Program-made: the position numbers and the translations under genes
Part shown: one piece after another, positions 56,676-64,000 of the stretch
Numbering within the stretch: the stretch's first letter is position 1
How the letters are laid out: each line of letters starts with the position of its first letter
Notes under the pieces: generated by a model
What the model was told of the DNA's origin: nothing
What the model saw: the letters and a program-made list of their open reading frames with translations, nothing else
The model's database searches: none
DNA from: Chitinivorax tropicus
Lineage (GTDB): Bacteria; Pseudomonadota; Gammaproteobacteria; Burkholderiales; SCOH01
Length of the DNA stretch: 64,000 nt
Assembly: GCF_014202905.1 (NCBI RefSeq)
Contig: NZ_JACHHY010000019.1
Coordinates: forward strand, 1 to 64,000
Direction: 5' to 3'

Positions 56676-57010
56676 CAGATTTTTCTTGTACTTTATCTCT
56701 CGCCTGACAGCAGGCTGTCCGCTGTCGCGCAAAACCGTGGAAAAAGGTCGATCAGGATCAGATTTGGGCAAAACCTAAAAACAACCTGATCAACGCTGCC
56801 GAGAACCGGCTGTTTCGGCTATCATACCAAAGGGCGTCCCGAAAAACTTCAGCTTCTCGGCGCGCATCTGGCCATCACCATCGAGCCCTTGCCTTATCTA
56901 TCTGATAATAGAGCAGTATCGCATAAGGCAATGTAGACATGACGAGCGGCAAGACCACACGATTTTCAGCCTTTCATCAATTCACTTCTGGGTGTTGACC
57001 CTGTTTCATC
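56676..57010. other. Divergent region between pmbA and darP
   Basis: 335 bp, AT-richer near 56880-56950. It should contain both promoters, but no clear -35/-10 pair or operator was identified. No gene is supported. Confidence 0.45.
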
Positions 57011-57559
57011 ATGTATCAAGAAGATCAAGAACCCATCAGCAAGACCCGTCGCAAACAGGAAATGCAAGATTTGCAGGATCTGGGCGCTGCGCTGGTCAGG
57101 CTTTCCAAGGATCAACTCAAACAGCTTGATCTCCCTGAAAAACTGCTGGAGGCGGTCAAAGAGGCTCAACGGCTGACCGCTCACGGTGCCATTCGCCGGC
57201 AGCTTCAATTTATCGGCAAGATCATGCGCGAGGTCGATCCTGCACCCATTCAGGCTTTCCTCGATCGGCTATCGGGCGAATCCTCGGAACACACCGCTTG
57301 GCTTCACCAGCTGGAGCGCCTGCGCGACAAGCTGCTGGCCAGCGACGAGGCGCTGCAAGCGTTGCTGGCACAACATCCGGCACTGGATATCCAGCAAATG
57401 CGTACCATGGTCCGCAATGCCCGCAAAGAGCGCGAAGAGAACAAACCCCCCAAACATTTCCGGGCTTTGTTCCAGACCTTGCGGGAGCTGATCCCAGAGC
57501 CATCGCTGCCTGGGCGGGCCAAGTCAGCCCCGCAATCCGACCAGGAGGATGACGCATGA
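57011..57559 (+). CDS. darP: Ribosome biogenesis factor DarP (YjgA)
   Basis: A 182-residue basic, helical protein that associates with 50S precursors. EPISKTRRKQEMQDLQDLGA near the N-terminus and AHGAIRRQLQFIGKIMREVD (about residues 57-76) are the family signature. The tail is Pro/Lys rich. Overlaps mogA by 4 bp (ATGA) with AGGAGG upstream of mogA. Confidence 0.93.
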   Translation: MYQEDQEPISKTRRKQEMQDLQDLGAALVRLSKDQLKQLDLPEKLLEAVKEAQRLTAHGAIRRQLQFIGKIMREVDPAPIQAFLDRLSGESSEHTAWLHQLERLRDKLLASDEALQALLAQHPALDIQQMRTMVRNARKEREENKPPKHFRALFQTLRELIPEPSLPGRAKSAPQSDQEDDA

Positions 57560-58143
57560 GCGCCATGCTGCGAGTCGGGCTGGTCTCAATCAGCGATCGT
57601 GCCAGCCAGGGGGTGTATGAAGACAAAGGCATTCCGGCCCTGTTGGATTGGCTCAAGGCTGCCGTGTCAAACCCGATCGAAGACCTGACCCGCCTCATTC
57701 CAGATGACCAATCCACCATTGAAGCCACCCTGCGCCAACTGGTGGATGAGGAAGGCTGCCACTTGGTCTTGACCACCGGCGGCACAGGGCCAGCACCTCG
57801 TGATGTCACCCCGGAAGCCACGCTGGCGGTGGCCGACAAGATCATGCCCGGCTTTGGTGAGCAGATGCGTCAGATCAGCCTGCACTATGTGCCCACTGCG
57901 ATCCTGTCCAGGCAAGTCGGGGTAATCCGTGGGCAGGCGCTGATCCTGAACCTACCAGGGCAACCCAAAGCCATCAAAGAGACGCTGGAAGGGGTCAGGG
58001 GCGACGCTGGCCAAGTCGTGGTACCAGGCATCTTTGCGGCGATTCCCTATTGCATTGATCTGATTGGCGGCCCCTATATCGAAACGGATGAGCAGATCAT
58101 CAAAGCGTTTCGTCCGAAATCCGCCTTGAAACCCCAGACATGA
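57556..58143 (+). CDS. mogA: Molybdopterin adenylyltransferase
   Basis: MogA adenylates molybdopterin before molybdenum insertion. The 195-residue product has GLVSISDRASQGVYEDKGIP at the start, LTTGGTGPAPRDVTPEAT (about residues 74-91) for MPT binding, and ALILNLPGQPKAIKETL. It overlaps neighbours on both sides (ATGA with the carboxylesterase), forming a darP-mogA-esterase operon. Confidence 0.95.
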   Translation: MSAMLRVGLVSISDRASQGVYEDKGIPALLDWLKAAVSNPIEDLTRLIPDDQSTIEATLRQLVDEEGCHLVLTTGGTGPAPRDVTPEATLAVADKIMPGFGEQMRQISLHYVPTAILSRQVGVIRGQALILNLPGQPKAIKETLEGVRGDAGQVVVPGIFAAIPYCIDLIGGPYIETDEQIIKAFRPKSALKPQT

Positions 58144-58820
58144 CCCAGCCCACCCTACCCTTTGTCGAACTTGGCCCTGCCACGCCGCACCACACCATCA
58201 TCTGGCTGCATGGGCTGGGGGACGACGGCCATGGTTTTGCACCGATTGTCCCAGAGCTGAAGTTACCCGCCGATCAGGCAATTCGCTTTGTATTTCCCCA
58301 TGCCCCCATGCGCGCGGTGACCATCAATGGCGGTTATGTAATGCGCGCCTGGTACGACATCCTGGAGATAGGTGATTTGAGCCGCAAGCTGGATGAGGCT
58401 AATATCGTTGAATCCGTACAAGCGATTCATCAATTGATCGATGCGGAAATCAGCCGGGGCGTACCGCCCAGCCGTATCTTGCTGGCAGGCTTTTCCCAAG
58501 GCGGGTTGATTGCACTCAGTGCCGGGCTGACCTATCGCGAGCCGCTGGCCGGGTTGATAGCCTTATCCACCTATTGGCCAGACATGCAGCACCCCAGCCT
58601 GGCACCCGACCCGACCCATCGGGCCGTGCCGATCTTTTGCGCACATGGCGAGGTCGATACCGTGGTACGGCCTGAGCTGGGCCATGCCGCATTCAATCGG
58701 CTACGGACTGCTGGCTACACAGCCACTTGGCATGCTTATGATATGGGGCATGAGGTCTGCTGGGATGAAATCCATGACCTGTCAGCATGGATTCAAGCTC
58801 GATTTGCCGACCAGACCTAG
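58140..58820 (+). CDS. Alpha/beta-hydrolase carboxylesterase (phospholipase/carboxylesterase family)
   Basis: A 226-residue cytoplasmic esterase. The nucleophile elbow is GFSQGG (Ser about residue 120), the oxyanion region is IIWLHGLGDDGHGF near the N-terminus, the Asp lies in CAHGEVDTVVRP and the His in YDMGHEVCWDE. Homologues hydrolyse short-chain esters and acyl-thioesters. It is the last gene of the darP operon and ends in a strong terminator. Confidence 0.93.
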   Translation: MTQPTLPFVELGPATPHHTIIWLHGLGDDGHGFAPIVPELKLPADQAIRFVFPHAPMRAVTINGGYVMRAWYDILEIGDLSRKLDEANIVESVQAIHQLIDAEISRGVPPSRILLAGFSQGGLIALSAGLTYREPLAGLIALSTYWPDMQHPSLAPDPTHRAVPIFCAHGEVDTVVRPELGHAAFNRLRTAGYTATWHAYDMGHEVCWDEIHDLSAWIQARFADQT

Positions 58821-58840
58821 GCAGCATTGACACCGCCCCA

Positions 58841-58877
58841 AATGAAAACAGGACAGCCGAGCTGTCCTGTTTTCATT
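58841..58877. terminator. Bidirectional rho-independent terminator
   Basis: AATGAAAACAGGACAGC pairs over 17 bp without mismatch with its complement across a three-base loop. The A and T tracts on either side serve both the esterase gene and the minus-strand gene at 58915. Confidence 0.92.
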
Positions 58878-58914
58878 GTATGAGCATGCTCCAAGGGCCG
58901 CATAGCATCAAGCA

Positions 58915-60585
58915 CTATTCATCCGCATCCACGCGGGCCCAGACCCACTCCGCACCGCGCGCGAGCACCTCTCGGAAACGCACGCGGATCTCCCGCCCCA
59001 TGGACACCAGCACCACAGCTTTGTCCTGCATGTAGTCTGCCGAGCGCATGACTACACCATTCACCTTTTGCGGGTTGGATTTGGCCTGGATGAAAATACC
59101 CTGGCTAGCCAGGAACACCCCAGCCGCGTCAAGCCCACCATTAAGCTTCCCATCTTGTGACCGGATCTCGACAGCGATCGGCGCATAAGCCAGCACCTGG
59201 ATACCAGCATACATCTGGCCCTCTGCCACCCGTGACAGGCGGCGGACTATCGCCAGCTGCCAATGGTCAGTCTTCTCGGGACGCAAGCCCAATAGCGCAT
59301 CCAGGCGAATCCAGTCATTCTCGACGACTGGCAGGATCGCGCCATAGCCACCATCGCTCTCATTATTGACCACCCAAGTCTCAAACACGCCCACAGTGTG
59401 CTTCTGCAAAGTGGCCGCCAATGCCTGGGCCTGGCGCTGCCGCGTCCGCTCTGTGACAAAGCCATATTGGCGCATGTCGAGCATCTCTTCGGTATTGACG
59501 TGATGACGTTGATCCGGATCAGTGTTGCGTTCATTGTCATATTTCACATGATGGTAGATTTCCTTCATGCTATGGATGACATCCACCATCTTGCGCACCG
59601 CTACCCGGTCGCTGCCTCGCTTGGGATGCCCCTGGCTTTCTGGCGACCATGACTGGATGAGCAGCTTCAGCAGCTCAGATGCCCCCGGCTGACGGAAGAT
59701 GTCATCCAAGCCGATGGTCTTCCCCCCATCCAATGCATTCTTGGCAAGGGTCATCTGCTCGACCAGCTCATGGGTGCTCCAGTAGCGCCCGAGGCTGGCT
59801 GGCTCGGTCTGCTCGCCATTCAGCCGGAACGCGGGCGAGACACCCGTCAAATCGACCCCATACTGATATCGACCGCTGAGCAGTTTGCGCTCCATCACCA
59901 CGTGGTGCGACCAATGGTCCAACCACTGATCCGCCATGTCCAGCTGCCGCGCCGTCAACGCACCGGAATTCAACGTGGCCAGCATCATGATCTGGATGAA
60001 CTCATCCGCACAGGAGGTATTCCGGACTGCAGTCGAGTCGTATAGCTGGAATGCGTCGCTGTCCACGCCCTTCACTTCTGCCAGACGATAGACCTGGTTG
60101 ACGGTTGACCAGAATTTCTTTTCCGGCGTCAGGAACCGGAAATACTGCCACTTGGCTTGCACCGCCAGATAATTCAAGGTACGGGCGATGCATCTCGACA
60201 GGAATGGGTCCAGATCCGGGCGTTCGCCATCCCTGACTTCCTTGATCATCATCAAGTAGGCATGGATCATGTGATGCGCCAAGGTCATGATCAAATGCCA
60301 CAGCTTGCTCTCTACCGTCTTCGGCATGCGCAGGTTTTGCAGGTACAGCAGGCATTGTGTCTCAAAGGCAGACTGGACTTGATCGTCCAGCCACATCAAG
60401 GACTGCATGGAAGTAGGCGTGATCGCCACCTCGCCGCCAATGAACCGATTCACCTCCTCTGCCACCAACTTGGGCAGCGAAGCCATATCGTCGGTTTGTA
60501 TCGCCTTCCACCAACTCTGAGCAGCCTTGACGCCATCCAGTGGGTCAGCCGCCCTCTTCCAAGGAAGCGTGAATTTACCTAGCAT
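58915..60585 (-). CDS. Large hypothetical protein with PilZ-like C-terminal domain, paralogue 1
   Basis: A 556-residue soluble protein. The first about 370 residues are helical and unrecognised. The C-terminal part contains VVNNESDGGYGAILPVVEND (about residue 405) and WQLAIVRRLSRV, which follow the N/DxSxxG plus strand pattern of PilZ c-di-GMP-binding domains, though the usual RxxxR motif is not evident. It is collinear with the neighbour at 60655, suggesting tandem duplication. ATG at 60585 is preferred over a GTG at 60594. Confidence 0.65.
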   Translation of the reverse strand: MLGKFTLPWKRAADPLDGVKAAQSWWKAIQTDDMASLPKLVAEEVNRFIGGEVAITPTSMQSLMWLDDQVQSAFETQCLLYLQNLRMPKTVESKLWHLIMTLAHHMIHAYLMMIKEVRDGERPDLDPFLSRCIARTLNYLAVQAKWQYFRFLTPEKKFWSTVNQVYRLAEVKGVDSDAFQLYDSTAVRNTSCADEFIQIMMLATLNSGALTARQLDMADQWLDHWSHHVVMERKLLSGRYQYGVDLTGVSPAFRLNGEQTEPASLGRYWSTHELVEQMTLAKNALDGGKTIGLDDIFRQPGASELLKLLIQSWSPESQGHPKRGSDRVAVRKMVDVIHSMKEIYHHVKYDNERNTDPDQRHHVNTEEMLDMRQYGFVTERTRQRQAQALAATLQKHTVGVFETWVVNNESDGGYGAILPVVENDWIRLDALLGLRPEKTDHWQLAIVRRLSRVAEGQMYAGIQVLAYAPIAVEIRSQDGKLNGGLDAAGVFLASQGIFIQAKSNPQKVNGVVMRSADYMQDKAVVLVSMGREIRVRFREVLARGAEWVWARVDADE

Positions 60586-60654
60586 CCCAGCCACCTGCTT
60601 GCCTGGCTGCCAGCCGTATCCGGTTGCACTTGTGTGATGACCGACCCGACATGC

Positions 60655-62313
60655 TCAGTCCTCCACCACATTGATAATCGTAAAATCAACAATATCGAAC
60701 CCATCCCCCTGCTCGCGCCGTGCAATCGGTTCCAGTCGATAGCGTTTCGCCCCTTCGCTGGCCAGATATTGGCGACCTGTCAAATACACACCACCTCGCA
60801 ACAATACCGAACACCCTTCCATGCCCTCCAGGCTGGAGCCGAACAGCAACGCCAGTTCATTCTCCAGGCGCCGTTCTTCATCCGGTACTGCATAATCAAT
60901 GGCAATCGGCATCACCCGCGCACCGACGACTTCCACGCCAATGGCGCTGTGCTGCTCCATGTTCACCTGCAGACGCCTGACCACCCCGACCTGCCACTCG
61001 GCATGCATATCCGTTTTGATGCCGATCAAGCTGCCGATCCGGAGCCAATCACTATGGCTTTGCGGCAGACGTGCGCCAAAGCCACCCAGGCTGATGTCCT
61101 GCACCAACCAGCTTTCTGCATGCTGCTCCAGCTCGATCGGCATGGATACCATCTGATCAAGCAGGTGTTGCGTCTCCTCGGTCACGAAACCGAATTGCTC
61201 CACCTCGCGCTTCTGTCTTTCCAACAACTCCAGCTCGCTTGGGCCTGCATCGCGCCGACGGGTGCGGGACAACACCACCGCCCGGAACACGTCCGTGAAT
61301 CCATGCACGATCGTCAGGCGACCATAGGCGGGCAGACGTGGCCATTTCCGCTCTGGTGGCGTCAGGCTCCAGTAGAACAACAGATGCTGCAAGACCTGCC
61401 GCAGGCTCGATACCGGTGCGCCCATCCCCCCCCCGCCCACCGATAGTGACGAGGGGTTGTCCAATGCACGCGACAGCTCCTGCAACCGGGCAGTGGCCTG
61501 CCCGGTACCGATGAAGCGCACACGCGGGCCATATTGCATACCAGCCACCAGCCGGCCCGGCGGGTGCATGGCAGACAGGTCATAGTAGAAGCAGCTTTTT
61601 TCACCAGGTGTGGCGGATATTTCCAGATACTCGGACAAATCATCGATAGTCCGCTCGGCCAGATCGATCTGCTGCGGCAACAGGCTATCTGGCGACGATG
61701 CCGCCAGAAACAATGTCTTCAGGCACTCCGCTTGCGCTGTGGTCGGTCGTTCGCTGTGGTCATAGATCGATACGGCAATCGACTCAAGATGGTGCGACTC
61801 GACGAACATCCATAGGCGAGACAGCGCATGCCAGACGACATCATCCACCGGGCCATATTGCAGCAACATGATCTTGTGCAGCATGACGACACCGTACAGT
61901 CCGCGCGCCGCCAGCCTTGCCAGCTGCGCCGGAGTGACATCGGCCCCGCGCCCGCCCATGGCATGCGCATCCAGCGTCAGGATGTATGCGGACACCAGCG
62001 CCTTCCAGTAGTCGCACAACGCGCGCCAGATCGCCCGCTCACGAAATTTTGCTGCGCGGGTCTGGGTCAGGTACTCGTGCTGCAGTTTGCGCTGGAATGC
62101 ATGTCCGGCCTCATCCAGCAAATTGAGAATGCCCGTGCGCACCGATAGGCGATAACCTTCGGCCTGCATGACCGACTCGACCCATGCCGTGATTTCCTGC
62201 AGTGATTTGTATGGGTCGCTTGTCGGCAACTCAGCCAGCAGTCTTTGTGCCGACTTGATGTCTCGCATCGGGTGATCGGGTTTGGAGGCAATCCTTCGCA
62301 ACCAGCTTGTCAT
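60655..62313 (-). CDS. Large hypothetical protein with PilZ-like C-terminal domain, paralogue 2
   Basis: A 552-residue paralogue of the 58915 product. WLVQDISLGGFGARLPQSHS (about residue 402) and WQVGVVRRLQV with IGVEVVG give a better PilZ match than paralogue 1. The N-terminal helical region (SAQRLLAELPTSDPYKSLQE) is unrecognised. It is followed 69 bp later by paralogue 1 and preceded 51 bp upstream by the STAS-like gene. ATG at 62313; TTG at 62325 is an alternative. I would guess c-di-GMP-linked regulation, without proof. Confidence 0.65.
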   Translation of the reverse strand: MTSWLRRIASKPDHPMRDIKSAQRLLAELPTSDPYKSLQEITAWVESVMQAEGYRLSVRTGILNLLDEAGHAFQRKLQHEYLTQTRAAKFRERAIWRALCDYWKALVSAYILTLDAHAMGGRGADVTPAQLARLAARGLYGVVMLHKIMLLQYGPVDDVVWHALSRLWMFVESHHLESIAVSIYDHSERPTTAQAECLKTLFLAASSPDSLLPQQIDLAERTIDDLSEYLEISATPGEKSCFYYDLSAMHPPGRLVAGMQYGPRVRFIGTGQATARLQELSRALDNPSSLSVGGGGMGAPVSSLRQVLQHLLFYWSLTPPERKWPRLPAYGRLTIVHGFTDVFRAVVLSRTRRRDAGPSELELLERQKREVEQFGFVTEETQHLLDQMVSMPIELEQHAESWLVQDISLGGFGARLPQSHSDWLRIGSLIGIKTDMHAEWQVGVVRRLQVNMEQHSAIGVEVVGARVMPIAIDYAVPDEERRLENELALLFGSSLEGMEGCSVLLRGGVYLTGRQYLASEGAKRYRLEPIARREQGDGFDIVDFTIINVVED

Positions 62314-62364
62314 GGTTTTCGTCAATCTGATTCAGAACAAGGGGGATGAATTGGGTATAGCAGA

Positions 62365-62709
62365 CTATTCAGCAACCCAGCTCTCTGCCGCCTGCAGTGT
62401 ATCAAACAGTTGGACCTCGAAATCGATGAAAAGACGGGACATCCATGCGCTCCAGGCAACCCATTGGTCGTGGGTGACCACGGCCACCTTGCCAAATTCA
62501 GCCGCATGGGCGCGTGTGAATTTGATCTCCTCCCAAGCGACATCAAGCGTGTAGCCCGTCATGTCACGCAAATCCATCAGTAAGTTGGGTTTGCCATGAA
62601 ACTTGATCGCATACAGCACTTCTTCTTCAAATTGCTTGTAATCAGCCAGCATGAATTCGCCAAAGACAGCGACATTGACCGTCTTACCTGTTTGTTGAAT
62701 GGTGATCAT
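62365..62709 (-). CDS. STAS/SpoIIAA-like protein
   Basis: A 114-residue protein of the SpoIIAA-like STAS fold: VNVAVFGEFMLADYKQFEEE near the start, LLMDLRDMTGYTLDVAWEE (about residues 43-61) and KVAVVTHDQWVAWSAW. It has no phosphorylatable DSS motif typical of anti-anti-sigma factors, so a classical partner-switch role is doubtful. It heads a three-gene minus-strand set with the two PilZ-like paralogues. Confidence 0.75.
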   Translation of the reverse strand: MITIQQTGKTVNVAVFGEFMLADYKQFEEEVLYAIKFHGKPNLLMDLRDMTGYTLDVAWEEIKFTRAHAAEFGKVAVVTHDQWVAWSAWMSRLFIDFEVQLFDTLQAAESWVAE

Positions 62710-62842
62710 GTTGAAGCCTTATCTTGTAGATAGCCGCTCATGCTCGTCAATATTCTTAATCAAATATAACACAAGCATGCACTGGAACTATCCAATTGTA
62801 GTGCAATCCCGTACATCAACCAATGCAGACCTTTCCTGACGC

Positions 62843-63706
62843 TCATTTGCGACGTACTGCAAGATGCGTGGCCAGCACGCCGGACAGGATCACCAACCCG
62901 ATTCCGAGCCAGCCAGACATGGCCGGAATGTGATGCCACACCAGCCACCCGGCCAAAGCTGCAAATACCACGGTCGAATAGGCCAGACTGGCCACCACCA
63001 ACGTCGCCCCAGTGGAATAGGCTCTTGTCAGGGCAAGCTGCGCCAAAGTGGCGGAGGCCCCCATCCCCAACAGGATCAGCCCCCCTCGTGCCGTAACCGG
63101 GCTGAATTGGTGCCAGGACATCCACAACCCAGTTGCCAACGTCGATACCAATGAGAAATAAAAGACCACCCGATACTCTGGCTCGCCCACCCGGCCCAAT
63201 GTCCGCACATTCACCATGGCAAACGCCGATAGCACGCCCGAGCCCAGCCCCAGACACCCCGCCAGCCACTCCCCTCGCTCCAGCGTGGGCTGCAGCAGAC
63301 AGATTACACCGACAAAGCCGACCAGCAACGCCAGGATCAGCCCCCGATGCGGTCGCTCGCGATACAGCAGCACCAGCAAGGGCGCGATGAACAAAGAGGA
63401 GGTGTAATTGAGCGTGACCGCTGTCGGCAAAGGCAAGACAGTGATGGTATAGAAGTACAGCGACAGCGCCGCAAAGCCGGAGAGGCTCCGATAGGTATGA
63501 CTACGCCAGTGCTGCGTCTTGAGGGCGTACCCGCGTGCCAAGACGATCAGCCATATGACCAACAAGCCGACGGATGACCGGTAGAAAACCAATTCTGCGG
63601 GGGTGAAATAGTCCGCCCCCAGCTTGACGCAGACGCCCATACAGGCGAACAGCACACCGGCGACCAGCATCCACAAGGCCCCGGCTGACGTTTTTATAGA
63701 CGGCAT
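62843..63706 (-). CDS. DMT/EamA family transporter
   Basis: A 287-residue inner-membrane protein with about ten hydrophobic helices in two EamA halves (GALWMLVAGVLFACMGVCVK and ATLAQLALTRAYSTGATLVV). The family exports or imports small metabolites; none can be named. I start it at the ATG at 63706, because the upstream ATG at 63739 would put the first 11 residues inside the terminator hairpin of the preceding gene. Neither start has a Shine-Dalgarno sequence. Confidence 0.85.
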   Translation of the reverse strand: MPSIKTSAGALWMLVAGVLFACMGVCVKLGADYFTPAELVFYRSSVGLLVIWLIVLARGYALKTQHWRSHTYRSLSGFAALSLYFYTITVLPLPTAVTLNYTSSLFIAPLLVLLYRERPHRGLILALLVGFVGVICLLQPTLERGEWLAGCLGLGSGVLSAFAMVNVRTLGRVGEPEYRVVFYFSLVSTLATGLWMSWHQFSPVTARGGLILLGMGASATLAQLALTRAYSTGATLVVASLAYSTVVFAALAGWLVWHHIPAMSGWLGIGLVILSGVLATHLAVRRK

Positions 63707-63710
63707 CAAC

Positions 63711-63736
63711 AAAAAAGCGGAGCTTGCGCTCCGCTT
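63711..63736 (-). terminator. Rho-independent terminator directly before the EamA gene
   Basis: On the minus strand AAGCGGAGC/GCTCCGCTT pair perfectly over a four-base loop and end in TTTTTT. It follows the partial gene that ends at 63765, and its T-run lies four bases before the EamA ATG. Confidence 0.85.
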
Positions 63737-63764
63737 CATCAGGCAAGATCACCGGTGCAGTATA

Positions 63765-64000
63765 TCAGAGGCGTGGCTCGATCTCGCGGCGCAGGAAGGC
63801 GTGGAAGTGCAACATGCCATCCTCCATCGGTGATTGATAGGGCCCGACTTCATTGCGACCCTCCATCCACAACGCACGACGACCTTCATCCATGCGCTCG
63901 GCGATCTCCTTGTCCTCCACGCCGGTCTCCATGTAGGCGGCACGTTCGGCATCACAGTATTCGGGCTCGAACAGGGCGATGTCTTCCGGGTAATAAAACT
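63765..64000 (-). CDS. C-terminal end of an unrecognised gene, cut by window edge
   Basis: A 77-codon open frame enters from the right edge and ends at TGA (63765-63767). It reads FYYPEDIALFEPEYCDAER at the window edge and ends HAFLRREIEPRL, with many acidic and Met/Arg residues and no membrane segment. Codon use matches the other genes. The terminator at 63711 supports it as real. I do not recognise the family from this part. Confidence 0.6.
   Translation of the reverse strand, partial: FYYPEDIALFEPEYCDAERAAYMETGVEDKEIAERMDEGRRALWMEGRNEVGPYQSPMEDGMLHFHAFLRREIEPRL

Overview
The window is about 64 kb of a GC-rich proteobacterial chromosome. It is most likely betaproteobacterial (Burkholderiales/Neisseriales-like). 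This rests on the E. coli-type QueF, a FimV-family protein, MltD next to gloB/rnhA/dnaQ, a group-2 Mrp/Pha antiporter, the PmbA/DarP divergent pair and a PEP-CTERM-type protein. I saw no rRNA, tRNA or CRISPR array. Most of the window is ordinary chromosome; the only mobile-element trace is the end of an IS3-family element at the left edge.

Layout. 1-90: IS3-type end. 192-5265 (minus): queF, ygiQ-type radical SAM gene, lipoprotein 5'-nucleotidase. 5912-9865 (minus): a tightly overlapped three-gene unit of a DUF6502 protein, a secreted FecR-domain protein with NGIGGTG repeats and a barrel-like C-terminus, and a TPR/beta-barrel outer-membrane protein of Slam (type XI secretion) type. 10038-20148: VirK/DUF535, GNAT, ispF-ispD-dnaQ-rnhA-methyltransferase, divergent gloB, mltD, three small genes (PF09791-like, yciH, YchJ-like), FimV-like. 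20152-25813 (minus): complete Mrp/Pha cation/proton antiporter with fused A/B subunit. 25918-33200: tatD, DUF2147, SRPBCC, membrane-anchored HExxH protein, creBC, LysR, and a degenerate 6-phosphogluconate dehydrogenase-like gene. 33309-36252: PadR/DUF1700 pair and, behind a perfect FNR box, a diiron oxygen-binding (ODP) protein. 36321-40556 (minus): dacB and a bufferin (copper-binding RiPP) operon bufA-bufB-bufC-doxX. 40964-45106: DUF485-actP-acs acetate uptake and activation genes.

45222-53343 is the most accessory-looking part. It holds a lipoprotein metzincin with a long Thr-Pro linker, a PEP-CTERM-like secreted protein, and two tandem copies of a two-gene cassette (a small secreted protein of unknown function overlapping a PA-domain zinc metalloprotease). 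The second copy sits behind an AT-rich spacer with a sigma-54-type promoter match. 53606-58820: TPR protein, AlkA-like glycosylase, pmbA, darP, mogA, carboxylesterase. 58915-62709 (minus): a STAS-like protein and two paralogous ~555-residue proteins with PilZ-like C-termini. 62843-64000: DMT transporter and the 3' end of an unrecognised gene.

The two best candidates for poorly described systems are the DUF6502/FecR/Slam-like secretion unit and the duplicated small-protein/PA-metalloprotease cassette. All functional calls come from reading the sequence and recalled family knowledge; no database search was run.
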